Shown one piece after another: positions 8,287-16,853 of a stretch of DNA of 35,387 nucleotides. Position 1 is the stretch's first letter, and the number at the start of each line of letters is the position of its first letter. Location of the stretch: assembly GCA_902775355.1 (NCBI GenBank), contig CACYLY010000039.1, forward strand, positions 1 through 35,387. The letters run 5' to 3'. The notes beneath the pieces are model-generated. The model saw nothing but the letters and a program-made list of their open reading frames with translations. It made no database searches and was not told where the DNA came from. Source of the stretch: Oscillospiraceae bacterium. GTDB lineage: Bacteria > Bacillota > Clostridia > Oscillospirales > Oscillospiraceae. The translations under genes were made by a program, and so were the position numbers.

Positions 8287-10722
8287 TCAGCCCATCACGA
8301 CCCGGACCCGGACCGTCTCGCCCGGCGCGCGCAGGGGCAGGAGTCTGCCCTGCAGCAGCTCCCCGTCCGCCCAGAGCTCCTTTACGCCGTGCTGCACGCC
8401 GTCGGGGTTTTCCACCTGGATCTCGTAGCAGACGCCCCGGTAGAGCCGCCGGACCCGGTAGCCCTTCACGGCGGCGGGGATGCAGGGATCGATCTCCAGC
8501 CCGTCCAGGCTGGGCTTCACGCCCAGGATGGCCTGGGAGATGCTCACGAAGGTCCAGGCCGCCGTGCCGGTGAGCCAGCTGTTCTTGCCCTCGCCGAAGC
8601 TGGGGGCGTCCTTCCCGGCGACCATCTGACTGTAGACATAGGGCTCGGTGCGGTGGATCTCGCTGATATCCTCAATGTAGGCGGGGGCGGTGCGGCGGTA
8701 GACCTCAAAGGCCCGGTCCCCGTGGCCCAGCTCCGTCTCGGCGCAGACGATCCAGGGATTGTTGTGGCAGAAGATGCCGGCGTTCTCCTTGTATCCGGGG
8801 GGATAGCTGGAGATCTCGCCCAGCTCCAGGTGATAGCGGGTGTAGGCCGGCTGCAGCAGCACGATGCCGTACTTGGTGTCCAGCCGCTCCTTCACGCTCT
8901 CCAGGGCCTGCGCCGCCTGGCCGCTCTCCTTGCCGATGCCGGCCATGACGCACATGCCCTGGGGCTCGATGAAGATCTGGCCCTCCTCGCATTCCCTGCC
9001 GCCCACCACGTTCCCGAAGGCGTCGTAGGCCCGGCGGAACCAGGCCCCGTCCCAGCCGGCGCTCAGGGCGGTCCGCTCCATGGAGGAGACGGCTTCCTCG
9101 GCCTCCGCGGCCTCCTTGTCCAGGCCCAGATGGCGGCAAATCTCCGCCCAGGCCCGGCCGTACTTCACGAACATGCCGGCGATGAACACGCTCTCGGCCA
9201 CGGGACCCTCGCTGGGGCCGGTGACCTGGAAGCTCTCGCCGGGCTGCTCGGAGAAGCAGTTCAGGTTCAGGCAGTCGTTCCAGTCCGCCCGGCCGATCAG
9301 GGGCAGGCCGTGGGGACCCAGGTGGGTCCGGGTGTAGGCGAAGCTGCGGCGCAGATGCTCCAGCAGGGGCCGGGCCAGGCCGGGATCGTTGTCAAAGTCC
9401 ACCTGTTCGTCCAGAATGCTCCAGTCTCCGGTCTCCCGCAGATAGGCGTCGGTCCCGGCGATGAGCCAGAGGGGATCGTCGTTGAAGCCGCTGCCCACGG
9501 CCAGGTTGCCCTTCTTGGTCAGGGGCTGGTACTGGTGGTAGGCGCTGCCGTCGGGGAATTGGGTGGCGGCGATGTCCAGGATCCGCTCCCGGGCCCGTTC
9601 GGGGATCATGTGCACGAAGCCCAGCAGGTCCTGGCAGGAGTCCCGGAAGCCCATGCCCCGGCCCATGCCGCTTTCAAAGTAGCTGGCGGAGCGGCTCATG
9701 TTGAAGGTGACCATGCACTGGTACTGGTTCCAGACGTTCACCATCCGGTCCAGCTTCTCCGCCCCGGAGTCCACCCGGTAGCGGCCCAGCAGCTTTTCCC
9801 AGTGCTCCCGCAGGGCGGAGAGCGCCTCGTCAAAGGCGGCGCCGCTGGCATAGCGGGCCATCATGGCCCTGGCCCGGCTCTTGTTGATCACGCCGGGACG
9901 CTCCCATTTTTCCTCCCGGGGGTTTTCCAGGTAGCCCAGACCGAAGAGCAGCGTCTGCTCCTCGTGGGGCTCCAGGCTGAGGCTGTGCATTTGGGCGGCG
10001 ACGGGCTGCCAGCCGTGGGCGATGCTTCCGGTGCAGCCCTTCCCGAAGACGGCCTCCGGCTTCGCGGGGCTGCCGTAGGGGCCCAGAAAGGCCTCCCGCT
10101 GGGTGTCGAAGCCCTCCGGCAGGCGGTTGGACCAGAAGACGGCGTAGTGGTCCCGCCGCTCCCGGTACTCGGTCTTGTGATAGATGGCGGCGCCGTCGAC
10201 CTCCACCTCGCCGGTGGAGAAGTTGCGCTGGAAGTTGGAGCTGTCGTCCATGGCGTCCCAGAGGCAGAACTCCAGATAGGGGAAGAGCCGGACGGACTTG
10301 GCCGCGGCGCTGTCGTTGCGGAGCTTGACGCGGATCAGCAGGCAGTTGTCTCCCGGGGGGACAAAAAGCTCCTGGGTGACGGCCAGTCCCTTCTTCCTGC
10401 TCCGGATCACGGTGTAGCCCAGGCCGTGGCGGCAGAAATAGGCGTCCAACTCCGTCTGCACCGGCTGCCAGCCCGGGTTCCACACACAGTCCCCGTCCCG
10501 GACATAGAGATGAAAGCCCTCCTGATCCAGCGGGGCGTTGTTGTAGCGATAGCGGGTCAGGCGCCTCAGCCGGGCGTCCCGGAAAAAGGCGTAGCCCCCG
10601 GCGGTGTTGGAGCAGAGGGCGAAGAAGGACTCGCTGCCCAGATAGTTGATCCAGGGCAGGGGCGTGCGGGGGGTGGTGATCACATATTCCCGGCGTGCGT
10701 CGTCAAAATATCCGTACTGCAT
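8287..10722 (-). CDS. cbp: Cellobiose phosphorylase, GH94
   Basis: The 811-residue protein has the full length usual for cellobiose phosphorylases (about 810-820). It starts at an ATG preceded by AAAGGAG. It catalyses reversible phosphorolysis of cellobiose to glucose-1-phosphate and glucose in the cytoplasm, and no signal peptide is present. The N-terminal beta-sandwich domain is followed by an (alpha/alpha)6 catalytic domain. The RADWNDCLN motif (478-486) contains the catalytic general acid; spacing against the Cellvibrio gilvus enzyme points to Asp483. Arg355 in RGMGFRD, His653 in FCHNNPW, and Thr718-Gly719 in WLTGTAAW match the phosphate-binding residues. Other GH94 specificities (cellodextrin, chitobiose, laminaribiose) cannot be excluded from sequence alone, but the adjacent GH5 and CUT1 transporter favour cello-oligosaccharides. 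It is divergent from lacI across a 318-base regulatory region. Confidence 0.9.
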   Translation of the reverse strand: MQYGYFDDARREYVITTPRTPLPWINYLGSESFFALCSNTAGGYAFFRDARLRRLTRYRYNNAPLDQEGFHLYVRDGDCVWNPGWQPVQTELDAYFCRHGLGYTVIRSRKKGLAVTQELFVPPGDNCLLIRVKLRNDSAAAKSVRLFPYLEFCLWDAMDDSSNFQRNFSTGEVEVDGAAIYHKTEYRERRDHYAVFWSNRLPEGFDTQREAFLGPYGSPAKPEAVFGKGCTGSIAHGWQPVAAQMHSLSLEPHEEQTLLFGLGYLENPREEKWERPGVINKSRARAMMARYASGAAFDEALSALREHWEKLLGRYRVDSGAEKLDRMVNVWNQYQCMVTFNMSRSASYFESGMGRGMGFRDSCQDLLGFVHMIPERARERILDIAATQFPDGSAYHQYQPLTKKGNLAVGSGFNDDPLWLIAGTDAYLRETGDWSILDEQVDFDNDPGLARPLLEHLRRSFAYTRTHLGPHGLPLIGRADWNDCLNLNCFSEQPGESFQVTGPSEGPVAESVFIAGMFVKYGRAWAEICRHLGLDKEAAEAEEAVSSMERTALSAGWDGAWFRRAYDAFGNVVGGRECEEGQIFIEPQGMCVMAGIGKESGQAAQALESVKERLDTKYGIVLLQPAYTRYHLELGEISSYPPGYKENAGIFCHNNPWIVCAETELGHGDRAFEVYRRTAPAYIEDISEIHRTEPYVYSQMVAGKDAPSFGEGKNSWLTGTAAWTFVSISQAILGVKPSLDGLEIDPCIPAAVKGYRVRRLYRGVCYEIQVENPDGVQHGVKELWADGELLQGRLLPLRAPGETVRVRVVMG

Positions 10723-10770
10723 AAGGAACTCCTTTGTATCGAACCGGAAAGAGGCTTCCGGCTCGCGGTA

Positions 10771-10784
10771 CTAAATCGTTTGCG
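10771..10784 (-). promoter_or_regulatory. Candidate LacI-family operator upstream of the GH94 gene
   Basis: On the plus strand the site reads ctaaatcgtttgcg, containing the imperfect palindrome AAtCGtTT around a central CG typical of LacI-family sites. It matches the reverse complement of the site at 11011-11024 at 12 of 14 positions. It lies about 50 bases before the phosphorylase start codon, downstream of the likely promoter. Confidence 0.5.
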
Positions 10785-10974
10785 TCCGAATTGTCCCTTA
10801 TAGGGTAGCGGATTTCCGAGGAAAAAGCAAGCCCTTTTTCGAAAAAATCCTAAAAAAAGGAATCTCTTTCAAGGACAAGGAAATGCGTTTCGTCAAAATT
10901 CACAAAAAATATGGGCAGCGTCTGGGTGTTTCTACAAAGATTCGCAGAAGGCGAAAAAATTATGCACGGAAGAC

Positions 10975-11003
10975 TTGCATTTTTCGAGAATCTGGTGTAT
11001 GTT
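10975..11003 (+). promoter_or_regulatory. Sigma-A promoter of the lacI-transport operon
   Basis: TTGCAT (10975-10980) and TATGTT (10998-11003) are separated by 17 bases. The -10 element is modest (four of six), but placement just ahead of the operator candidate and the ribosome binding site supports it. Confidence 0.55.
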
Positions 11004-11010
11004 CAAGGCA

Positions 11011-11024
11011 CGAAAACGATTAAG
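11011..11024 (+). promoter_or_regulatory. Candidate LacI-family operator upstream of lacI
   Basis: The site cgaaaacgattaag is the mirror partner of the site at 10771-10784. It lies immediately downstream of the predicted -10 box, at the expected transcription start, and ends two bases before the TAGGAG ribosome binding site. This placement would allow autorepression of lacI and the transport genes. Confidence 0.55.
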
Positions 11025-11040
11025 TTAGGAGCTGACGAAA

Positions 11041-12048
11041 GTGACATCCCTGAAAGACATTGCGCAGCAGTGCGGGGTATCTGTCGCAACCGTCAGCAAA
11101 GCGCTGAACGGTCAGCTGGACATCGGCGAGGAGACCCGCCGCAAGATCCGGCTGAAGGCGGAGGAGCTGGGCTATACCACCAACGCCGCCGCCCGGGCCC
11201 TGAAAACCAAGCGCACCTATAATATCGGCGTTCTGTTTGTGGACCCCACCCACGGGGGCCTGGCCCACGAGTTCTTCTCCACGGTGCTGGACGGGATCCG
11301 GACCGAGGCGGAGCAAAGCGGCTACGATATTACCTTTATCAATTGCAATATCGGCAGACGGGAGACCAGCTACCTGCAGCACTGCCTCTATCGGGGCGTG
11401 GACGGGGTGGTGATCGCCTCGGCGGATTTCAAGGACCCCATGGTGCTGGAGCTGGTGAATTCCTCGCTGCCGGTGGTCACCCTGGACCATGTGTTCAACG
11501 ACCACATCTCCGTGGTGTCGGACAATATCCGGGGCATGGAAGAGCTGGTGCGCCATGTGATCGCCAAGGGTCACCGCCGCCTGGCCTTCATCCACGGCGA
11601 AAAGACCAGCGTCACCGTGAACCGGCTGGCCGGCTTCCACAAGACCTGCGAGGAGCTGGGCGTGCCCGTGCGGGACGAGTGGATCCGGGAGAGCGCGTAC
11701 CACGATTCCAAGGGCTGCTACCGCATCACCAAAGAGATCCTGGCCTTGGGAGAGCGGCCCAGCTGCATCTTCTTTCCGGACGATTATTCCTTTGTCGGCG
11801 GCTACAACGCCATTCGCGAGGCGGGGCTGAGGCTGCCGGAGGATATCTCCGCCGTGGGCTATGACGGGATCCCCCTTTCCCGGATCATGAGCCCGGTGCT
11901 GACCACCTGGCGCCAGGATACCACCGGTCTGGGCAGGACCTGCGCCGAAAAGCTCATCGGCCTGATCGAGCGGCCCAAAACCGCCATCTTCGACCGGGTC
12001 GTGGTGAAGGGGAGTCTCCAGGAGGGCGGCACCGTCGCCCAATTGTAA
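11041..12048 (+). CDS. LacI/GalR-family transcriptional regulator
   Basis: The protein has 335 residues, normal for the family. The start is a GTG with TAGGAG nine bases upstream; it gives the classic N-terminus TSLKDIAQQCGVSVATVSKA with the helix-turn-helix at about 5-25 and the hinge helix near AARALKTKRT. The remainder is a periplasmic-binding-protein-like sensor domain (starting YNIGVLFVDP, ending with the DTTGLGRTCAEKLIGLIE segment). It should bind a sugar effector, probably cellobiose or a related oligosaccharide, and release the operators at 10771 and 11011. It is the first gene of the transport operon and divergent from the phosphorylase gene. The ligand is inferred from context only. 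Confidence 0.9.
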   Translation: MTSLKDIAQQCGVSVATVSKALNGQLDIGEETRRKIRLKAEELGYTTNAAARALKTKRTYNIGVLFVDPTHGGLAHEFFSTVLDGIRTEAEQSGYDITFINCNIGRRETSYLQHCLYRGVDGVVIASADFKDPMVLELVNSSLPVVTLDHVFNDHISVVSDNIRGMEELVRHVIAKGHRRLAFIHGEKTSVTVNRLAGFHKTCEELGVPVRDEWIRESAYHDSKGCYRITKEILALGERPSCIFFPDDYSFVGGYNAIREAGLRLPEDISAVGYDGIPLSRIMSPVLTTWRQDTTGLGRTCAEKLIGLIERPKTAIFDRVVVKGSLQEGGTVAQL

Positions 12049-12113
12049 AAACGTGTGATCGGCGGGGAAACCCGCAATAAAATAGCATCACAAAATTGAA
12101 GGAGGAAAATAAA

Positions 12114-13469
12114 ATGAAAAAGCTCATCGCACTGCTGCTCGCGCTTGTGATGGTCCTCGCCCTGTGTGCCTGCGGCGACACCAAGCCCGAAGAGCCCGCT
12201 GGCGAACCCGCCGGCGAACCCGCCGCCGAACCCGCTGCCGAGCCCGCCGCCGAGCCCCCCGCTGAAGGCAAGGTCCTGAACATCTACGCCTGGAACGAGG
12301 AGTTCAAGGGCTTCTTTGAGAAGTACTACACCGTTCCCGAAGGCGTGACCGTCAACTGGGTCATCACCCCCAGCGACAACGGCGCCTACCAGGACAAGCT
12401 GACTGAGGCCCTGCTGAACCAGGCCACCGCTGCCGACGACGAGAAGATCGACATGTTCCTGGCCGAGGACGACTACATCCTCAAGTATGTGGACAGCGAG
12501 TACACCCAGGACATCACCGCCATGGGCGTGACTGACTTCTCCAGCGCTTACAAGTACACCGTGCAGGCCGCTACCGACTCCAAGGGCGCCGTGAAGGGCG
12601 TTTCCTTCCAGTGCTGCCCCTCCGCGCTGATCTACCGCCGCTCCATCGCCAAGGACGTGCTGGGCACCGACGATCCCGCCGAGGTCCAGGAGCAGCTGAA
12701 CAGCTGGGACAAGTTCAACGCTGTCGCCGCCACCGCCAAGGAGAAGGGCTACTACATGACCGGCTCCTTCGCCGAGACCTACCGCGCTTTCTCCAACAAT
12801 TGCTCCGGTGCCTGGGTTGACGAGAACAACAACCTGCAGTTCGACCCCCAGATCGAGGCCTGGATCGACCAGACCGATGAGTTCATCAAGAACGGCTACA
12901 CCCTGACCGCCGGCATCTGGGATCAGGAGAAGACCGACCAGATGTACGCCGACGGCAAGGTCATGTGCTTCTTCGGACCCGCCTGGTACTTCAACTTCTG
13001 CATGAGCAACGCTCAGGATCCCGAGAAGGGCTGCTACGGCGACTGGGCCATCTGCGAAGGCCCCGCTGCTCACTACTGGGGCGGCACCTGGCTGCTGGCT
13101 CCTGCCGGCACCGACAACCCCACCCTGGTTGCTGACATCATGAACACCTTCATCAACAATGAGGAAGTCTGCTCCGCTCTGGTCAAGAACGAGAACCAGT
13201 TCTCCAACAACATGAAGGTCAACGCCAAGTTCGCCGAGGATCCCGAGTACGGCAACGCCTTCCTGGGCGGCCAGAACGACGTGGCTGTCTTCTACGGCCT
13301 GACCGACAAGATCAAGTTCGAGAACCACACCATTTATGACCAGCTGCTCAACGAGGGCATCCAGAACAACCTCCGCGAGTACTTCCAGGGCACCGTGGAC
13401 AAGGAGACCGCTCTGGCCAACTTCTACAAGTTCGTCAACGAGTCCTACCCCGACATCGTCACGCCCTGA
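12114..13469 (+). CDS. Sugar ABC transporter substrate-binding lipoprotein (CUT1, family 1)
   Basis: The protein has 451 residues from the ATG at 12114, which follows GAAGGAGGA; a TTG six codons earlier lies within that Shine-Dalgarno region and is rejected. The signal peptide ends LALCAC with lipidated Cys20. Next comes a flexible linker of repeated GEPA/AEPA units (about 24-45), then a family-1 solute-binding fold. Aromatic residues scattered through the C-terminal lobe (ACFFGPAWYF-like segment, HYWGGTWLLAP) are consistent with sugar stacking. It captures oligosaccharide outside the membrane for the two downstream permeases. Codon use is more strongly biased than in neighbouring genes, suggesting high expression, which fits the stabilising hairpins that follow it. 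Substrate is inferred as cello-oligosaccharide from GH94 and GH5. Confidence 0.9.
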   Translation: MKKLIALLLALVMVLALCACGDTKPEEPAGEPAGEPAAEPAAEPAAEPPAEGKVLNIYAWNEEFKGFFEKYYTVPEGVTVNWVITPSDNGAYQDKLTEALLNQATAADDEKIDMFLAEDDYILKYVDSEYTQDITAMGVTDFSSAYKYTVQAATDSKGAVKGVSFQCCPSALIYRRSIAKDVLGTDDPAEVQEQLNSWDKFNAVAATAKEKGYYMTGSFAETYRAFSNNCSGAWVDENNNLQFDPQIEAWIDQTDEFIKNGYTLTAGIWDQEKTDQMYADGKVMCFFGPAWYFNFCMSNAQDPEKGCYGDWAICEGPAAHYWGGTWLLAPAGTDNPTLVADIMNTFINNEEVCSALVKNENQFSNNMKVNAKFAEDPEYGNAFLGGQNDVAVFYGLTDKIKFENHTIYDQLLNEGIQNNLREYFQGTVDKETALANFYKFVNESYPDIVTP

Positions 13470-13515
13470 GCGCAGCCGATTCCCACATAAAACCGACTAA
13501 GGACTGATTTGCTGA

Positions 13516-13546
13516 GCAGGGGCAAGGCGCTTTGCCTTGCCTCTGC
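13516..13546 (+). other. Strong intercistronic hairpin after the binding-protein gene
   Basis: A 13-base stem (12 Watson-Crick pairs and one G-U) with the loop gcttt lies 46 bases after the binding-protein stop. No T-tract follows, so it is more likely a 3'-end-stabilising or processing structure than a full terminator. Such structures commonly give the binding protein an excess over its permeases. Confidence 0.65.
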
Positions 13547-13557
13547 TTGGCGGCTTT

Positions 13558-13617
13558 CCGGGGGAAAGACGGATCTGAGCCCATGCGCTTCATGGGCTGC
13601 GATGCGTCTTTTCCCGG
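13558..13617 (+). other. Second, compound intercistronic hairpin
   Basis: Outer arms 13558-13571 and 13605-13617 pair imperfectly (about 12 pairs including wobble). They enclose a perfect 8-base hairpin agcccatg-cgctt-catgggct (13578-13598). With the preceding hairpin it fills most of the 204-base gap between the binding protein and the first permease. No regulatory-RNA family is recognised. Confidence 0.55.
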
Positions 13618-13673
13618 GGGACCGGGAAAGAGTGAACATCGGACAGAACAAAACCGCCAAAGGGGGAACCCCA

Positions 13674-14639
13674 ATGAACGAAAGAATCAAAAAACCGAAA
13701 AGGCTCGGCGTCAGCTACGCAAAGTGGGGCTATCTCTTCATCCTGCCCTTCTTCATTACCTACATCGTATGCACGCTTACCCCGCAGATCATGACGATCT
13801 ACAACAGTTTCTTCGAAAACTACCGGAGAGGACTGAGCCAGGTGGGGCCCAACTTCGTGGGCCTGGAGAACTATGTGAAGCTCTTCACCCCGGACAAGAC
13901 GGGAAGCATCGATATCCTCAAGTATTTCGGCAATACCATGATCCTCTGGGTGCTGGGCGCCGTGCCCCAGATCGTGGTCGCGCTGCTGCTGGCGGTGTTC
14001 TTCACCAGCTACCGGCTGAATCTGAAGGGCCAGCAGTTTTTCAAGACCGTGATCTACATGCCGAACCTGATCATGGCCTCCGCCTTCTCCATGCTGTTCT
14101 TTACCCTCTTCAACATCGCCGGCCCCGTGAATCAGATCCTGAAAGCCAGCGGCATGATCCAGGAATCCATAGACTTTCTGTCATTGAAGGTGCCGGTGCG
14201 GCTGCTGATCTCCCTGATGAACTTCCTGATGTGGTTCGGCAACACCACCATCCTGCTGATGGCGGGCATCCAGGGCATCGACCAGAATATGTTCGAGGCG
14301 GCGGAGATCGACGGGGCCAACTCCCTGCAGGTCTTCTTCCGGGTGACCCTGCCGCTGCTGTCTCCCATCCTGGTCTATACCGTCATCACCGCCATGATCG
14401 GCGGCCTGCAGATGTTCGACGTGCCCCAGATCCTGACAAACGGCAAGGGTACGCCGGACCGGGCCAGCATGACCATGGTCATGTACCTGAACAACTATCT
14501 GGGCGGCAGCAAGAACTACGGCATGGCCGGCGCGGTGAGCGTGGTGCTCTTCGTCATCTCCTCGGTGCTGAGCCTCTTTGTCTACAATTCGCTCTCCAGG
14601 CAGTATAAAGACGCGCCGCGCAAGCGGGACCGGGTCTGA
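13674..14639 (+). CDS. Carbohydrate ABC transporter permease, MalF/UgpA type
   Basis: The protein has 321 residues starting at the ATG at 13674 after AGGGGGAAC; the frame is open further upstream but that part covers the hairpin region and has no protein-like character. It has about six membrane segments, beginning GYLFILPFFITYIVCTL. The EAA loop that docks the ATPase is EAAEIDGANSLQVFFRVTLP near residues 206-225. It forms the membrane channel with the downstream MalG-type protein. No ATPase gene is in the operon, as is usual for CUT1 systems that share an MsmK/MsiK-type ATPase encoded elsewhere. Confidence 0.9.
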   Translation: MNERIKKPKRLGVSYAKWGYLFILPFFITYIVCTLTPQIMTIYNSFFENYRRGLSQVGPNFVGLENYVKLFTPDKTGSIDILKYFGNTMILWVLGAVPQIVVALLLAVFFTSYRLNLKGQQFFKTVIYMPNLIMASAFSMLFFTLFNIAGPVNQILKASGMIQESIDFLSLKVPVRLLISLMNFLMWFGNTTILLMAGIQGIDQNMFEAAEIDGANSLQVFFRVTLPLLSPILVYTVITAMIGGLQMFDVPQILTNGKGTPDRASMTMVMYLNNYLGGSKNYGMAGAVSVVLFVISSVLSLFVYNSLSRQYKDAPRKRDRV

Positions 14640-14653
14640 GAGGAGGCAGGAGC

Positions 14654-15517
14654 ATGAAAAACAGAGAGAACACCAAAGGCCGCGTCCAGTTGATCCTGGC
14701 GCGGACCGTAGCCTACATCATCCTGATCTTCCTGGCGGTCGTGTGTCTGTTCAGCTTTTATATGCTGATCATCAACTCCACCCGTTCCAACGCCCAGCTG
14801 CAGGCGGGCTTCACCGTGGTTCCCCGGGAAAACTTTTTCGTCAACCTGCGCAACGCCTGGACCGACGCCTCCATCAACATCCCCCGCGGCATGCTCAACA
14901 GCTTTTTCATCGCCGCCTGCAGCGCAGTGCTGACCACTTATTTCTCCGCGCTCACGGCTTACGGCATCCACGCATACCGCTTCAAGATGAGAAAGTTCGC
15001 CTTCTATTTCATCATGGCCGTGATGATGATCCCGCCCCAGGTTTCCGCGGTGGGCTTCATCCAGCTGGTGAACAAGTTCCACCTGACCGACAACTATCTG
15101 CCCCTGATCCTGCCCAGCATCGCCGCGCCTGTCGTCTTCTTCTACATGAAGCAGTATCTGGAGAGCGTGCTGCCCATGGAGATGGTGGAGGCGGCCCGGG
15201 TGGACGGCTCCGGCGAGTTCCGGACCTTCAACACCATCGTGCTGCCCATCATGAAGCCGGCCCTGGCCGTGCAGATGATCTTCTCCTTCGTCAGCTCCTG
15301 GAACAACTACTTCATCCCGGCTTTGATCCTGAACAAGCCTGAGATGAAAACTGTGCCCATCATGATCGCCCAGCTGCGCGCTGCGGACTACTCCAAGTTC
15401 GACATGGGCAAGGTGTACATGTTCATCCTGCTGGCCATCCTGCCGGTCATGGTGGTGTACATCATCCTGTCCAAGAGCATCATCAAGGGCGTTACCGCCG
15501 GCTCCGTCAAGGGCTGA
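14654..15517 (+). CDS. Carbohydrate ABC transporter permease, MalG/UgpE type
   Basis: The 287-residue protein starts 14 bases after the MalF-type gene, with AGGAGGC before the ATG. An N-terminal membrane segment (about 15-37) is followed by five more. The EAA loop is EAARVDGSGEFRTFNTIVLP at roughly residues 178-197. The end IIKGVTAGSVKG is typical of the family. It pairs with the preceding permease to import the oligosaccharide. Confidence 0.92.
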   Translation: MKNRENTKGRVQLILARTVAYIILIFLAVVCLFSFYMLIINSTRSNAQLQAGFTVVPRENFFVNLRNAWTDASINIPRGMLNSFFIAACSAVLTTYFSALTAYGIHAYRFKMRKFAFYFIMAVMMIPPQVSAVGFIQLVNKFHLTDNYLPLILPSIAAPVVFFYMKQYLESVLPMEMVEAARVDGSGEFRTFNTIVLPIMKPALAVQMIFSFVSSWNNYFIPALILNKPEMKTVPIMIAQLRAADYSKFDMGKVYMFILLAILPVMVVYIILSKSIIKGVTAGSVKG

Positions 15518-15536
15518 TACGAAACATGCCATATGG

Positions 15537-15567
15537 AAAGCGGCCCTCTCGGGAGGGCCGCTTTTCC
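15537..15567 (+). terminator. Terminator-like hairpin between permease and GH5 genes
   Basis: A 12-base perfect stem (aaagcggccctc / gagggccgcttt) with the loop tcgg is followed by one more T and then cc. It lies only 20 bases before the GH5 start, leaving no room for a separate promoter, so GH5 expression must depend on read-through. It may act as an attenuator or a partial terminator lowering GH5 relative to transport. Confidence 0.65.
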
Positions 15568-15586
15568 GAAAGAAAGGAGTTTTTCC

Positions 15587-16540
15587 ATGCTGAAAGAACG
15601 AGGCTTCTACAAGGGCGTGAATCTGGGGGGCTGGTTCTCCCAGTGCGATTACAGCCGGGAGCGGCTGGATACCTTCATTACCGAGCCGGACTTCGCGCAG
15701 ATCGCCCGCTGGGGCTTCGACCACGTGCGCATCCCCATCGACTACAACGTGATCCAGAATCCGGACGGCTCCATGAAGGAGGAGGGGCTGCGGCGCATCG
15801 ACGGCGCCCTGGCCCTCTGCGACAAGTATGGCCTCCACGCGGTGCTGGATCTGCACAAGACCCAGGGCTTCTCCTTTGACAAGGGGGAAAACGAGGCTGG
15901 CTTCTTCGAGAGCGAGGCGTATCAGGAAAAGTTCTACGCCGTCTGGGAGTGCTTCGCCCGCCGCTGGGGCGACCGGGCGGACCGGTTGATGTTCGAGCTG
16001 CTGAACGAGGTGACCTTTCAGGACTATCTGCCGGCCTGGAAGCGGATCTCCCGGGAGTGCGTGCGCCGGATCCGGGCATACGCGCCGGAGGTCACGGTGC
16101 TGCTGGGCAGCTACAACTGGAACAGCGCCCGGACCCTGCCGGAGCTGGACGCGCCCTATGACGGGCACGTGATCTACAACTTCCACTTCTACGAGCCGAT
16201 TTCCTTCACGCACCAGGGGGCCTACTGGATGGCGGACACCATGGACCTGAGCCTGCGGTACCGCTATGAAGACAGCGGTGTGAGCCGGGACTGGTTCGAG
16301 GACTTCCTGCGCCCGGCCCTGGAAAAGGCCGAGCGGGAGGGGACCGAGCTCTACTGCGGCGAGTACGGCGTCATCGACGTGGTGCCGCCGGAGGAGGCGC
16401 TCAAGTGGTTCCGGGATCTCCATGCGGTTTTCGAGCGCCACGGCATCGCCCGCAGCCTCTGGAGCTACAAGGAGATGGACTTCGGCCTGCAGGATCAGCG
16501 CATGGACGGCGTGCGGGAGGAGCTGCTGGGCCTGCTGTGA
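15587..16540 (+). CDS. Cytoplasmic glycoside hydrolase family 5 (endo-beta-glucanase/beta-glucosidase-like)
   Basis: The 317-residue protein starts at the ATG at 15587 after GAAAGGAG; an upstream in-frame start would read through the hairpin. It is a compact (beta/alpha)8 GH5 with no signal peptide. Conserved residues are visible: Arg48 in VRIP, the acid/base Glu141 in LLNE, His200 and Tyr202 in NFHFY, and the nucleophile Glu259 in CGEYG. A cytoplasmic GH5 next to a sugar importer and a phosphorylase probably trims imported cello-oligosaccharides to cellobiose or glucose. Activity on beta-mannan or beta-1,3-linkages is possible; GH5 subfamily cannot be fixed here. It is the last gene of the operon. 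Confidence 0.85.
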   Translation: MLKERGFYKGVNLGGWFSQCDYSRERLDTFITEPDFAQIARWGFDHVRIPIDYNVIQNPDGSMKEEGLRRIDGALALCDKYGLHAVLDLHKTQGFSFDKGENEAGFFESEAYQEKFYAVWECFARRWGDRADRLMFELLNEVTFQDYLPAWKRISRECVRRIRAYAPEVTVLLGSYNWNSARTLPELDAPYDGHVIYNFHFYEPISFTHQGAYWMADTMDLSLRYRYEDSGVSRDWFEDFLRPALEKAEREGTELYCGEYGVIDVVPPEEALKWFRDLHAVFERHGIARSLWSYKEMDFGLQDQRMDGVREELLGLL

Positions 16541-16592
16541 GGCGCGGATCGGGCGGGCAAGCAAAAAACTTTGGCTTTTCCAAAGAAAAGAC

Positions 16593-16621
16593 TTGACAAA
16601 GGCGAAAAACGGGTGTATTCT
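16593..16621 (+). promoter_or_regulatory. Sigma-A promoter of the tRNA-Val gene
   Basis: Perfect TTGACA (16593-16598), a 17-base spacer, and TATTCT (16616-16621). The start would fall a few bases ahead of the tRNA at 16634. Confidence 0.85.
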
Positions 16622-16633
16622 ATCCAAGCTGAC

Positions 16634-16709
16634 GGACGATTGGCGCAGCTGGTAGCGCATCCGCTTGACGTGCGGGAGGTCACAAGTTCGAGTCTTGTAT
16701 CGTCCACCA
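16634..16709 (+). tRNA. tRNA-Val (anticodon GAC)
   Basis: A full cloverleaf folds by eye. The 7-base acceptor stem is ggacgat/atcgtcc, the D stem gcgc/gcgc, and the anticodon stem tccgc/gcggg with loop ttgacgt. The anticodon GAC is at 16667-16669, the T stem is acaag/cttgt with loop ttcgagt, and discriminator A and an encoded CCA complete the end. It reads GUC/GUU valine codons. The 3' half is a likely attachment site for the element to its right. Confidence 0.95.
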
Positions 16710-16711
16710 CG

Positions 16712-16740
16712 AAATCCGAACCGAAAGGTTCGGATTTTTC
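16712..16740 (+). terminator. Rho-independent terminator of tRNA-Val
   Basis: An 11-base stem (aaatccgaacc / ggttcggattt) with a GAAA tetraloop runs into a T-tract, immediately after the CCA end. Confidence 0.9.
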
Positions 16741-16853
16741 TTTATTTCTGGCAAAATCGTCCTCTTTTTGCTCTAAAAAGTTGAGGGCCATTTTTCAAAA
16801 CCCGTTTTTTTACTTATTTTTAGCCTTTAGAGTGCGGTAAAACCCAGTAAATA

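Noticed and set aside
8050-10803. Very long open frame (about 917 codons) antisense to the GH94 gene
   Set aside because: It mirrors the GC-rich codon pattern of the phosphorylase gene, has low-complexity Gly/Ala/Val/Leu/His composition, no ribosome site and no family motif.
11859-13328. Minus-strand open frame opposite the sugar-binding protein
   Set aside because: Shadow of a highly biased gene; Val/Gly/Leu-rich with no recognisable domain.
14582-16660. Long minus-strand open frame over the permease and GH5 genes
   Set aside because: Antisense shadow of three well-supported genes; composition rich in His, Gln, Val and Asp and no start signal.
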